NCBI GenBank assembly: GCA_943846735.1
Contig: OX044364.1
Location: 620,001 to 684,000, forward strand
From: CAJQLB01 sp905479065
Lineage (GTDB): Bacteria > Bacteroidota > Bacteroidia > Flavobacteriales > Flavobacteriaceae
Length of the DNA stretch: 64,000 bases
Direction of reading: 5' to 3'
A program made the position numbers and the translations under genes. Below are positions 46,717-56,115 of this stretch, piece by piece (positions within the stretch are counted from its first letter, which is position 1; each line of letters starts with the position of its first letter). Below the pieces are notes generated by a model. It was not told the DNA's origin. It was given only the letters and a program-made list of their open reading frames with translations, and did no database searches.

Positions 46717-47670
46717 ATGAAAGTTTTAGCAAACGACGGTATATCTCAAAATGGCGTAGACGCCTTAACAAGAGCAAATTTTGAAGTTCTCACAACAACT
46801 GTGGCTCAAGAGCAGCTAACCAACTACATTAATGAAAATAGCATCGATGTCATCCTTGTAAGAAGTGCAACAACTGTTAGAAAAGATCTCATAGACGCAT
46901 GTCCTTCAATTAAAATTATTGGTCGAGGAGGTGTTGGTATGGATAATATTGATGTTGACTATGCGCGTTCAAAGGGCATTCACGTTATCAATACACCCGC
47001 AGCATCTTCTAACTCTGTAGCTGAATTAGTATTTGCCCACCTTTATGGTGGGTCTCGATTCTTATACGATTCGAATAGAAATATGCCATTAGACGGTGAT
47101 ACCAAATTTAAAGCCCTCAAAAAAAGTTATGCCAAAGGAACAGAGCTAAGAGGAAAAACTTTAGGCATTATAGGTTTTGGTAGAATTGGTCGCGAAGTGG
47201 CTAAGATTGCCTTGGGTGTTGGCATGAAAGTAATCGCTAGTGATAAATTTGTAGGAGAAGCAACCATAAAAGTGGAATTTTACAATGGCCAATTTATCAA
47301 TATAAACATTGAGACGGAACCGATGGAAGAGGTTCTAAAACATTCAGATTTTATCACCCTACATGTTCCAGCTCAAAAAGACTATGTCATAGGGCAAAAA
47401 CAATTGGATCTCATGAGAGAGGGATCTGGTATTATAAATGCTGCGAGAGGTGGTGTTATCGATGAAGTAGCTTTAATCGAGGCTTTAAAATCAAATAAAA
47501 TTGCCTTTGCTGGTTTAGATACTTTTGAAGAAGAACCAACTCCAGCAGTTCAAGTTTTAATGAATAACAAAATATCATTGACACCTCATATTGGTGCGGC
47601 AACAAATGAAGCTCAAGATAGAATTGGAGAAGAATTGGCTTCTCAAATCATTAGTTTAATGTCTAACTAA
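46717..47670 (+). CDS. serA: D-3-phosphoglycerate dehydrogenase (short form)
   Basis: Oxidises 3-phosphoglycerate to phosphohydroxypyruvate, the first step of serine synthesis. 317 residues, lacking the C-terminal ACT domain of longer SerA proteins, so serine feedback through that domain is absent. The NAD-binding glycine motif is GIIGFGRIGREVAKI, the substrate-side motif NAARGGVIDE, and the catalytic histidine region LTPHIGAATNEAQDRIG. With serC it covers two of three steps; the phosphatase is not in the window. A related hydroxyacid dehydrogenase is possible, but the context settles it. Confidence 0.92.
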   Translation: MKVLANDGISQNGVDALTRANFEVLTTTVAQEQLTNYINENSIDVILVRSATTVRKDLIDACPSIKIIGRGGVGMDNIDVDYARSKGIHVINTPAASSNSVAELVFAHLYGGSRFLYDSNRNMPLDGDTKFKALKKSYAKGTELRGKTLGIIGFGRIGREVAKIALGVGMKVIASDKFVGEATIKVEFYNGQFININIETEPMEEVLKHSDFITLHVPAQKDYVIGQKQLDLMREGSGIINAARGGVIDEVALIEALKSNKIAFAGLDTFEEEPTPAVQVLMNNKISLTPHIGAATNEAQDRIGEELASQIISLMSN

Positions 47671-47719
47671 GCATGATTACTCTTCTCTGTAAAAACAGTA
47701 GTTGTGCCCTTGATAGAAA

Positions 47720-48196
47720 ATGAAATCACAATTGATTATCGGAAACTCACACTCAAAAAAGTTGTTCATCAAAGCATTTCTGATATGCCTTCTGACACTT
47801 ATTGTCACGACGTGTAAAACGAATCAAATTCAAACAAGTAAATCTGTCGAGACAGCAGTAGCGGCTCAAGATACTATTAAAATCTCTCATGATTCTCTCA
47901 CCTACGACATCATGATTATAGAACCGGGATTTGGCTCATGGCTAGAACGGATGGCAAAACCATCAGGTTATTATTCTTTAGAATTTCTTGAAGGCAGAAA
48001 TCAAGTTTACGTGTCAGAATGGAATCGTCGCGTACTACAAGCTTCAGCACAATATGCACATTTGTATGAAATGCAAATTAATTACAACGTCCATTTAAAA
48101 TACGGTTATGAAGTAAATTATAAGCTTTACAATTACTTTATTTATTTTCAATTACGACATGAACAACAATTATCAGGAATACTTCCCAAAATTTAA
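47720..48196 (+). CDS. Small envelope lipoprotein candidate (DUF6146-like)
   Basis: 158 residues. An N-terminal hydrophobic segment ends in LLTLIVTTC followed by KTNQ, which looks like a lipobox, so anchoring in a membrane is likely. The mature part contains SGYYSLEFLEGRNQVYVSEWNRRV and ends in LRHEQQLSGILPKI. I believe it is the flavobacterial family labelled DUF6146, but that is from memory. The function is unknown. It follows serA by 50 bases. Confidence 0.65.
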   Translation: MKSQLIIGNSHSKKLFIKAFLICLLTLIVTTCKTNQIQTSKSVETAVAAQDTIKISHDSLTYDIMIIEPGFGSWLERMAKPSGYYSLEFLEGRNQVYVSEWNRRVLQASAQYAHLYEMQINYNVHLKYGYEVNYKLYNYFIYFQLRHEQQLSGILPKI

Positions 48197-48229
48197 TTTC
48201 AGTTGTATATTTGCAAAGAATTTAGTTTT

Positions 48230-48736
48230 ATGCAAAAATTTAAAACACGCTGGGAAATTCAACATAATTGGCAGTTGTTTTTTCCTTTTTTAGGTACCGT
48301 CTTGCTACTTTACAGTTCGTACAAGTTGGCAAGTACTATTTTTGACAGGCAAAACCCATCTGATTTGTTTTTTTTGATAACAACAAGTCTTGTTATTTAC
48401 GCGCTCTTATTAAAATTCTTTCTGTTTTGTTTTAAGCGACTTGAAAATAAATGGGTTGTTACGTATCGGTGGGAAATGATTCGAATTTTTATTGTCTTTG
48501 CAATTACAGGGTCATCTTCTGTGTTTGTGAGTAAACCCGTTATGGCGTTCATAGGTATTACAAAAACGAATTTAAATGAAATCATTTATTGGATACTTTA
48601 TGTGGTCATAGGTCTTATCTGTTATCAAATACTCCTGATTTCCTTTGCTTGGCTATTTGGTCAATCACTTTTTTTTAAAAATTTCTTAAAACGATTTGCA
48701 AAACGTATGGGATTTGGCAAATTTATTAAAGGCTGA
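48230..48736 (+). CDS. DUF6787-like membrane protein
   Basis: 168 residues from ATG 48230; the earlier TTG at 48203 lies in or before a TATATTTG box (48206-48213), so it is rejected. Four hydrophobic helices are visible, with the conserved-looking FAITGSSSVFVSKPVM in the third. The C-terminus is basic (KNFLKRFAKRMGFGKFIKG). The family call is from memory. Function unknown. It lies next to the lipoprotein candidate. Confidence 0.65.
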   Translation: MQKFKTRWEIQHNWQLFFPFLGTVLLLYSSYKLASTIFDRQNPSDLFFLITTSLVIYALLLKFFLFCFKRLENKWVVTYRWEMIRIFIVFAITGSSSVFVSKPVMAFIGITKTNLNEIIYWILYVVIGLICYQILLISFAWLFGQSLFFKNFLKRFAKRMGFGKFIKG

Positions 48737-49062
48737 TTAAAAATAACAACAACACTTACAGATTACTTTGTAAGAGCTGCCTTACCAAACATTATTTGTC
48801 ACACCATTATTTTAAATATTACTGAACAACATTCTCATTCTAAATAGTGATTTTTCATTCCAATAACATTTACAATTGCAGCAACACTTGCATTTTTTTG
48901 AATCATGTTACGTCCACTTTAGATGTTTCAGAAGGTCGCTTCAAACTCCAAATATGACTGGTTTTTTTTAACATTTACTTATGACAATAGAATTAATACG
49001 AATAGTAGATTTGAAATTATGAATTCAAGCGATTTTAACAAAATTAGTTGCTTTTACAATGT
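48737..49062 (+). other. Intergenic region before the DUF5916 gene
   Basis: About 325 bp, AT-rich. A TAGATTTG box at 49006-49013, 50 bases before the DUF5916 start, is the only promoter-like sequence noted, and no TTG has the right spacing. Nothing else is recognised. Confidence 0.4.
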
Positions 49063-51627
49063 ATGTCGCGCATGACTTGTATAGCTCGGTTTAGTTGTGC
49101 CTTACTTTTTATTCTTAGCTTCAATATGTGTCTTGATGCACAAGAAAAAAAAACTTACACAATAAAAAAGACTGATAATCCTCCAAAAATAGATGGAGTT
49201 TTAAACGATGCCGCTTGGACAGCCTCAAATATAGCCACAGATTTTGTCCAGTATAATCCCGAAATGAAGGTCTCTGCTAAAGAGTATCAAAGGACAGCAG
49301 TGAAATTGACCTACGATGATAAAGCTATTTATATATCTGCCTACCTACACGATCGTCCAGAAAACATATTGAAAGTATTTTCTCCACGTGATGATTTTGG
49401 GCAAGCAGACTATTTTGGCGTGACCTTTAACCCAAACAATGATGCACAAAATAACATTAAGTTCTATGTTTTGAGCTCAGGAACTCAGGTAGATATAATC
49501 GGAGGGGCTAGTGGTCGTCGCGGCGGGGGTCCTGGTCCAAGAGGAGATAGAGGATGGAATGCTGTTTGGGACAGTTCAGTAAAATTTGTTGAAGACGGTT
49601 GGATTGTTGAAATGAAAATCCCTTACGCTGCGCTTCGCTTTGCAAATCGAGAAGATGCAACATGGGGAATTCAATTTTTTCGCAAATTTAGAAAAGAGGG
49701 GCTTGACTACAGTTGGAATTCCATAGACAGAACTGTAGGTAACGAAGGCCTTTATGATGGTCTTTTAAAAGGTTTAAATAATATTTCTCCTCCGACAAGG
49801 CTCATGTTTTACCCATTTACTTCATTTACTGCTGTTTCAGAGAAGGGAGAGATACCAATTAACAATGTTGGTTTTGGCATGGACTTAAAGTATGGAATTA
49901 CAGAAAGTTTTACATTAGATGCAACACTTGTTCCAGATTTTAGTCAAGCTGCTTTTGATGATATTGAGTTAAACCTTGGTCCATTTGAACAACGTTTTGA
50001 TGAGCAGCGACAATTTTTTAAGGAAGGAATAAATTTATTTAGTAAAGGTGATTTATTTTATTCAAGACGTATTGGAAACTCCCCAATAGAGAGGAATTCT
50101 GTTGATGATGACTTAATTGAAACTGATGAAGTCGTGGAAGAGGTTGTTGACAATCCAAGCAGTGTTAAGATGCTTAATGCCATAAAAATATCAGGACGTA
50201 ATAAAAATGGATTGGGCATTGGTGTCTTCAACGCAATAACAGAAAAAACAGTAGCACGGATAAAAAAAACATCCTTTTCTTATGATACCAATAATCAAAA
50301 AATAGATTCTACGATTACCTACCGGAATCGAACAACTGAGCCTTTTGCTAATTATAATATCATTGTCTTGGACCAACAATTTAATCAAAATTCTTCAGTA
50401 TCAGTCATCAATACCAACGTTACACGAGAGGGGTCTTTCAGAGATGCCAATGCCACAGCACTACTCATGAGCCTCACTGATAAGACAAATACTTATAACT
50501 TTAGCGGTCAAGGAAAAATAAGTGCTATCAATGAAATGTCGAATACTGACATAGGATTTGATGCTGGATTTAGTTTGCGTAAAATAAGTGGTACATTTCA
50601 ATATGGATTAGAGGGTACTATTCGCGACAATTCTTATAATGTTAATGATATGGGTTTTTCGACACGTAATAATTTTAAAAGTCTTGAGACTAATTTTAGA
50701 TACCAAACATTTGAGCCAAAAGGTCTGCTAAATAGCTTTAATATCCGTTTAGAAAGCGAACTAAATTGGAGGTACAGCAACAATGATTATACAGGAAATA
50801 ACATAGAGATAAGCATTAATACTAGAACCAAAAGCTTAATGTATATAGGCGGAAATATTGAAGCTTCTTTAGGTGAACAAAAAGACTATTTTGAACCACG
50901 AGATCAGGAAAATGATCGATTTTACACATTTAAAAATTTTGTTGGTGGTAGAACTTATTTTTACACCAATAGTAACAAAGCCTTTTCATCAAGCGGTAAT
51001 TTCAGTTATGCTACAATCATTGATAAAAATTTTGACTTCAAAGAATACCGCGTAAGGTTTGGGCCTGAATTTCGTTTCAATGATAAATTTACACTAGAAT
51101 ATGATATTGAATACCAACGGAAAATTGGTAGTCGAGGTTTTGTAACCCAACTAGATAACGACGATATTATATTTTCAGAAAGAAATCAAAAAACTATTGA
51201 AAACTCTATATCAGGTATTTATAATTTTAATTCTTTAAACGCACTACGGTTGTCGTTTCGTAATTATTGGTCAACAGCTACCAATGATGAGAATTTGTAT
51301 TTACTCGAATTAGACGGCTCACAATCACGTGATGATAATTATACAATTACAGGCTTGGATTTAGATCCAAATAGAAACTTTAATATTTGGAATTTTGATT
51401 TGAGTTACGAATGGCAATTCGCACCAGGAAGTCAATTGGTTGCACTGTATAGAAATCAATTATTTAATTCAACATCAAAATCACAGGATTCTTTTAGTGA
51501 CAGTTTAACTGACTTATTTAATGAAAACATACAACACACATTTTCAATAAAAATGGTCTATTTTTTAGATTACAACACCATGAAAGAGCTGTTTCAGAAA
51601 GATGATTCAATCCTTGCTTCCCCTTAA
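49063..51627 (+). CDS. DUF5916 outer-membrane protein with N-terminal CBM9-like domain
   Basis: About 854 residues; start at ATG 49063 (49072 also possible, 49048 TTG less so). A signal peptide (ARFSCALLFILSFNMCLDAQ) is followed by a CBM9-like sugar-binding domain (PPKIDGVLNDAAW at its start, WIVEMKIPYAALRF near its end). The long C-terminal part has the alternating pattern of an outer-membrane barrel and the PFEQRFDEQRQFFKEGINLF and YSRRIG blocks of DUF5916. It is probably a surface protein that handles a glycan or another nutrient, but the substrate is unknown and no SusC/SusD genes are nearby. Confidence 0.85.
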   Translation: MSRMTCIARFSCALLFILSFNMCLDAQEKKTYTIKKTDNPPKIDGVLNDAAWTASNIATDFVQYNPEMKVSAKEYQRTAVKLTYDDKAIYISAYLHDRPENILKVFSPRDDFGQADYFGVTFNPNNDAQNNIKFYVLSSGTQVDIIGGASGRRGGGPGPRGDRGWNAVWDSSVKFVEDGWIVEMKIPYAALRFANREDATWGIQFFRKFRKEGLDYSWNSIDRTVGNEGLYDGLLKGLNNISPPTRLMFYPFTSFTAVSEKGEIPINNVGFGMDLKYGITESFTLDATLVPDFSQAAFDDIELNLGPFEQRFDEQRQFFKEGINLFSKGDLFYSRRIGNSPIERNSVDDDLIETDEVVEEVVDNPSSVKMLNAIKISGRNKNGLGIGVFNAITEKTVARIKKTSFSYDTNNQKIDSTITYRNRTTEPFANYNIIVLDQQFNQNSSVSVINTNVTREGSFRDANATALLMSLTDKTNTYNFSGQGKISAINEMSNTDIGFDAGFSLRKISGTFQYGLEGTIRDNSYNVNDMGFSTRNNFKSLETNFRYQTFEPKGLLNSFNIRLESELNWRYSNNDYTGNNIEISINTRTKSLMYIGGNIEASLGEQKDYFEPRDQENDRFYTFKNFVGGRTYFYTNSNKAFSSSGNFSYATIIDKNFDFKEYRVRFGPEFRFNDKFTLEYDIEYQRKIGSRGFVTQLDNDDIIFSERNQKTIENSISGIYNFNSLNALRLSFRNYWSTATNDENLYLLELDGSQSRDDNYTITGLDLDPNRNFNIWNFDLSYEWQFAPGSQLVALYRNQLFNSTSKSQDSFSDSLTDLFNENIQHTFSIKMVYFLDYNTMKELFQKDDSILASP

Positions 51628-51697
51628 CTGAAAGTTCTGATTTTTTATCATGACATATTATTTTGCATTATTGTTTTTTTAAGCTAAATTTCAACAT

Positions 51698-52363
51698 ATG
51701 ATTCAAGCAAAAAATATTCAAAAACACTTTGATGATTTACACGTGTTAAAAGGAGTTGATTTACACATTAAGCAAGGAGAAATCGTTTCTATTGTTGGAG
51801 TTTCTGGTGCAGGTAAAACAACTTTATTGCAAATTTTAGGAACTTTGGATCAGGTTTCTAATTCGAACGATGCTTCACTTACAATTAATAATACCGCTGT
51901 AAATACATTGGGAGAAAAAGAATTGTCCAAGTTTAGAAATGAAACACTTGGGTTTATTTTTCAATTTCATCAATTATTACCAGAGTTTAGTGCGATAGAA
52001 AATGTGTGCCTTCCTGCTTTCATTAAAGGGACGGATAAGTTTAAAGCAGAGTCTAAAGCAAAAGAATTACTTGATTTTTTAGGATTATCATCAAGATATA
52101 ATCATAAACCAAATGAACTCTCAGGGGGTGAACAACAACGTGTCGCTGTGGCAAGAGCTTTAATAAATAATCCTAAAATCATATTTGCAGATGAACCATC
52201 AGGCAACTTGGATAGTGAATCTGCAGAAAATTTACACAATCTGTTTTTTAAACTTCGTGACACATTTGGACAAACATTCGTCATCGTTACCCACAATCGT
52301 GAATTAGCAGATATGGCTGATAGAAAACTAACAATGTTAGATGGCACTATTCTAAATGACTAG
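51698..52363 (+). CDS. lolD: ABC transporter ATP-binding protein, LolD-like
   Basis: 221-residue ATPase subunit. Walker A GVSGAGKTTL (34-43), Q-loop FQFHQLLPEF, signature LSGGEQQRVAVARAL, Walker B IIFADEPSGNLDS and switch histidine VTHN are all intact. FHQLLPEFSAIENV is typical of LolD/MacB-type exporters, and LolD would feed lipoprotein release from the inner membrane. Its membrane partner LolC/E is not in the window. The last bases overlap the next gene by 8. Confidence 0.85.
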   Translation: MIQAKNIQKHFDDLHVLKGVDLHIKQGEIVSIVGVSGAGKTTLLQILGTLDQVSNSNDASLTINNTAVNTLGEKELSKFRNETLGFIFQFHQLLPEFSAIENVCLPAFIKGTDKFKAESKAKELLDFLGLSSRYNHKPNELSGGEQQRVAVARALINNPKIIFADEPSGNLDSESAENLHNLFFKLRDTFGQTFVIVTHNRELADMADRKLTMLDGTILND

Positions 52364-53141
52364 TCTTGTTGCACAACTTACGAAAACTGAACTCAAAGAT
52401 TTTCTTGATGAGAAGACCGTAAAATACAATAACATTAAATTTATTGAAAGTGATCCGATTCAAATTCCTCATGAATTTACAGTGAAAGAGGATATTGAAA
52501 TAGCTGCTTTTCTTGTTGCCACCATCGCTTGGGGAAACAGAAAAAGCATCATCAAAAGTTCACTAAAAATGATGGAACTGTTAGAACAAGCTCCTCATGA
52601 TTTTATAATGAACTACCAAGCTAAAGATTTGGAAAAGTTGTATCCTTTTGTTCATAGGACTTTTAATGGTACAGACTTTATACAATTTATTAAATGCTTG
52701 CGTCATATATATAGCAAACATGGAGGATTAGAAGCTGTTTTTTCAAAATTTGCAGACAAACATTCATTACAAGTGAGCATTCATCATTTTAAACAAGTGT
52801 TTTTTGAACTTCCGCATCAAAAAAGAACAGAAAAACATGTCAGTGACCCCTTCAAAAACTCAGCAGCCAAAAGGATTAATATGTTTTTAAGATGGATGGT
52901 AAGACAAGACGTAACCGGTGTTGACTTTGGTATTTGGACTAGCCTCTCTCCTAGCCAATTGTCTTGTCCACTAGATATACATTCTGGTAATGTAGCCAGA
53001 AAACTCAAGCTAATTAAACGAAAACAAAATGATGCAAAAGCGTTGCAAGAATTAGATATTTCTCTTAGGGAATTTGACTCAAATGATCCTGTAAAATATG
53101 ATTTTGCATTGTTTGGATTGGGTGTGTTTGAAGGATTCTAA
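52356..53141 (+). CDS. TIGR02757 family protein (function unknown)
   Basis: 261 residues of the conserved Bacteroidota family TIGR02757. Diagnostic stretches are DPIQIPHEFTVKEDIEIAAFLVATIAWGNR near the start, then KRINMFLRWMVRQDVTGVDFGIW, and the closing DPVKYDFALFGLGV. It contains helix-rich sequence that looks related to helix-hairpin-helix DNA glycosylase folds, but no activity is established. It overlaps the lolD stop by 8 bases and is surely co-translated. Confidence 0.85.
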   Translation: MTSLVAQLTKTELKDFLDEKTVKYNNIKFIESDPIQIPHEFTVKEDIEIAAFLVATIAWGNRKSIIKSSLKMMELLEQAPHDFIMNYQAKDLEKLYPFVHRTFNGTDFIQFIKCLRHIYSKHGGLEAVFSKFADKHSLQVSIHHFKQVFFELPHQKRTEKHVSDPFKNSAAKRINMFLRWMVRQDVTGVDFGIWTSLSPSQLSCPLDIHSGNVARKLKLIKRKQNDAKALQELDISLREFDSNDPVKYDFALFGLGVFEGF

Positions 53142-53396
53142 TGTTTATTAACCTCATACCTTTGCGCAAAATAGCATTTGAATTATTTACAAAAATGTAG
53201 TGTATTACGAACATGTTCTTGTGACTTATTATTAAGAAAAAATCTAATGTTTTTGCTTTGCATCAGTGATCTCTCTGGCAAAAAATTTAATATTCATAGA
53301 TTTATAAATGATGTACATGAACAATTAGTAATTTTTTCATATTATTTATTAAAATCATTTACCTTTAAACCTATTAAACATCAAAAACATGCACTC

Positions 53397-54884
53397 ATGA
53401 AAAAATTTATCTTTCTATTCGTTTTCGGAACTTTCGTTTCTTACACCCAAAATCGCACAATTCCTGTTGATACGATGGTTGTAACAACCCATAATATTAC
53501 TGTCAAAGGTCAAAATTTTTCCTACACCGCTGAAACTGGTATGCAGCCGGTATGGAATGAACAAGGAGTACCACATGCTTCTCTTTATTACACCTATTAC
53601 ACGAGAAATAATATAAAAAACACAGGAAATAGGCCTTTAATTATTTCTTTTAATGGAGGACCAGGCTCTGCCTCTGTCTGGATGCATATGGCTTATACGG
53701 GACCTAGAATATTAAATATTGATGCTGAAGGCAATCCCGTGCAACCTTATGGATTTAAAAGTAATCCAAATTCGATTATTGATGTGGCTGATATTGTTTT
53801 TGTCAACCCTGTTAATACCGGTTATTCAAGAATGATTCCAAATGATAAAGGAGAAATGCCCGATAAAAAATTATTTTTTGGGATTAATGCAGACATCAAG
53901 TATTTAGCCGAATGGGTTAATACCTTTGTCTCTCGTCATAACCGTTGGGAATCTCCAAAATACATCATCGGTGAAAGCTATGGAGGCACCAGAGTTATGG
54001 GCTTATCAAATGAACTACAAAGTTCTCAATGGATGTACTTAAATGGTGTCATCTTAGTGTCACCGGCAGATTATAATGCCTATAATACAGATGGTCAACC
54101 TGAGTATAATGCTCTTGATTTACCTTATAAAACTGCAGCTGCTTGGTATCATAATATGTTACCATCTCATCTCCAAAATAAAGATTTAACTGACATGTTA
54201 CCTGAGGTCGAAGATTATGCGATAAACAAATTAATGCCTGCGATTGCTAAAGGAGGATTCATTTCAGAGGAAGAACGTGAAAGTGTGGCTGAAAAGTACG
54301 CTGAATATACAGGTTTAAGTAAAAAAGCAATTTTACAGCATAATTTAGTAGTTCCAAATAATTTTTTCTGGAAAGACTTGTTACGAGATAAAACCGGTCA
54401 AACCTTAGGACGCTTAGATTCGAGATATTTAGGTGTTGACAAGACTGAAATTGGTATTCGTCCGGATTACAGCCCAGAACTGACATCATGGTTGCATTCA
54501 TTTACACCAGCGATAAATCATTACATAAAAAAGGAATTGAAATTTGATACTGATGTCAAATACAATATGTTTGGTCCTGTTCATCCTTGGGATAACAACA
54601 ACAATACAACGCGGGATGACTTGAGAAAAGCCATGGCAACAAACCCCTATTTACATGTGCTTAATCAATCCGGTTATTACGATGGAGCCACTACTTACTT
54701 TACAGCAAAATATACGCTTTCTCAAATTGACCCTAGTAGTAAAATGAAAAATCGTATGATTTTTAAAGGCTACAGAAGTGGTCATATGATGTATTTAAGA
54801 AATGAAGATTTGATTAGTGCAAACGAAGATTTACGAGATTTTCTTAAAATATCAGCTGCAAATGGTAAGCCTGCGAAATATTAG
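53397..54884 (+). CDS. Secreted S10 family serine carboxypeptidase
   Basis: 495 residues from ATG 53397. The upstream open frame to 53178 is ignored because a good signal peptide (KKFIFLFVFGTFVSYTQN) begins here. Catalytic serine S194 lies in IGESYGGTR, oxyanion region SFNGGPGSAS at 84-93, and late GHMMYLRNED holds the histidine. The family removes amino acids from peptide C-termini at acid pH. A TACCTTTG box at 53157-53164 may start the transcript. The last 23 bases overlap the next gene. Confidence 0.88.
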   Translation: MKKFIFLFVFGTFVSYTQNRTIPVDTMVVTTHNITVKGQNFSYTAETGMQPVWNEQGVPHASLYYTYYTRNNIKNTGNRPLIISFNGGPGSASVWMHMAYTGPRILNIDAEGNPVQPYGFKSNPNSIIDVADIVFVNPVNTGYSRMIPNDKGEMPDKKLFFGINADIKYLAEWVNTFVSRHNRWESPKYIIGESYGGTRVMGLSNELQSSQWMYLNGVILVSPADYNAYNTDGQPEYNALDLPYKTAAAWYHNMLPSHLQNKDLTDMLPEVEDYAINKLMPAIAKGGFISEEERESVAEKYAEYTGLSKKAILQHNLVVPNNFFWKDLLRDKTGQTLGRLDSRYLGVDKTEIGIRPDYSPELTSWLHSFTPAINHYIKKELKFDTDVKYNMFGPVHPWDNNNNTTRDDLRKAMATNPYLHVLNQSGYYDGATTYFTAKYTLSQIDPSSKMKNRMIFKGYRSGHMMYLRNEDLISANEDLRDFLKISAANGKPAKY

Positions 54885-56115
54885 CTTTTACGGAAGGCTT
54901 TCAATATGGTTATGCATTGGAAGCTTTCTTATCTTTAATTCTTGCGTGTCAACACCTCACGAAAAATTAATTACTCTTGAGGTTCCAACTTCAGGAATTA
55001 ATAACTCTGAACCCTATTTACATCATTCAGAAACAGGTGATTTATACCTTAGCTGGGTTGAAAATGATGAAACCAATAAAAGTGCTTTGCGATTTTCAAA
55101 AATCACCAACAATGGTTGGTCTGTACCTAATTTAATTGCTAAAGGTGATATGTGGTTTGTCAATTGGGCTGATTTCCCATCAATAGCCACGTTTGGATCA
55201 TCCAATATAACCGCACATTACTTAGAAAAAAGTGCTGACGATACTTATGCTTATGACGTTAAGATTACTCAGTCAATAGATGGAGGAGAATCTTGGCAAA
55301 AATCATTTAAGCCACACAACGACAATACCAATACTGAACATGGATTTGTTAGTAAATTGGCTGTAGATGATGATACATACATGGCACTTTGGCTAGATGG
55401 AAGACAATATGCTCTAGCAGATAATGATTCAACAATTTCAAAGAGAATGACCTTAAGAGGTGCACTTATTAATTCTAAAAGTACTTTACTAGAAGAATAT
55501 TTAATTGATAGCAGTGTCTGTGACTGTTGTCAAACAGATATGGCGATGACAAAAGAAGGTCCAATTGTGGTTTATAGAAATCGCACAGACACTGAAATTA
55601 GAGATATTTATTACGCCAAAAAAAATAATGATTTATGGACTGAGCCAAAACCAATTTTTAATGACAATTGGAATATTGCAGGTTGTCCTGTGAATGGTCC
55701 TGCCATATCAGCTAAAGACAATCTGGTGGCCGTTTCTTGGTTTACGATGGCGAATGGCATACCCACAGTAAATATTGCTTTCTCGAATAACAGTGGTAAC
55801 ACCTTCAACCAGCCCATCGAAATAATTAGAAGTTCAACTATGGGGCGATTAGACGTTGTGCTGTTAGATAATGGAAATGCTATTGTAAGCTCGATGAATA
55901 ACAATGATGGAACTTCGGAAATATTATTACATCATATTACACAACAAGGACAGGTTTCGGATCCATTAATCGTTTCAGAAACTACAAACACTCGATCTAG
56001 TGGTTTTCCAAGAATGGCACTTCATGACAATAAAATTTATATGGCTTGGACAAGTAAAGATGACCGTCTCAATGTGCACTCTGCTGAAATTAGTCTCATA
56101 AATTTCATCAAATAA
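54862..56115 (+). CDS. BNR-repeat (sialidase-like) lipoprotein
   Basis: 417 residues from ATG 54862, inside the end of the peptidase gene. The N-terminal segment ends in FLIFNSC, a lipobox, so it is probably a lipoprotein. At least one Asp-box (SIDGGESWQK) and repeated LYLSWVEN and LVAVSWF-type strands suggest a six-bladed sialidase-type propeller. A CDCCQTDMAM motif in the middle (about residues 214-223) is unusual and may bind metal or form disulfides. Whether it is an enzyme is unclear: the usual arginine triad of sialidases was not located. It is linked to the peptidase by overlap. Confidence 0.7.
   Translation: MVSLRNISFYGRLSIWLCIGSFLIFNSCVSTPHEKLITLEVPTSGINNSEPYLHHSETGDLYLSWVENDETNKSALRFSKITNNGWSVPNLIAKGDMWFVNWADFPSIATFGSSNITAHYLEKSADDTYAYDVKITQSIDGGESWQKSFKPHNDNTNTEHGFVSKLAVDDDTYMALWLDGRQYALADNDSTISKRMTLRGALINSKSTLLEEYLIDSSVCDCCQTDMAMTKEGPIVVYRNRTDTEIRDIYYAKKNNDLWTEPKPIFNDNWNIAGCPVNGPAISAKDNLVAVSWFTMANGIPTVNIAFSNNSGNTFNQPIEIIRSSTMGRLDVVLLDNGNAIVSSMNNNDGTSEILLHHITQQGQVSDPLIVSETTNTRSSGFPRMALHDNKIYMAWTSKDDRLNVHSAEISLINFIK

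Noticed and set aside
53178..53396. N-terminal extension of the S10 peptidase
   Set aside because: The extension has no family similarity and would bury the clear signal peptide that starts at 53397.
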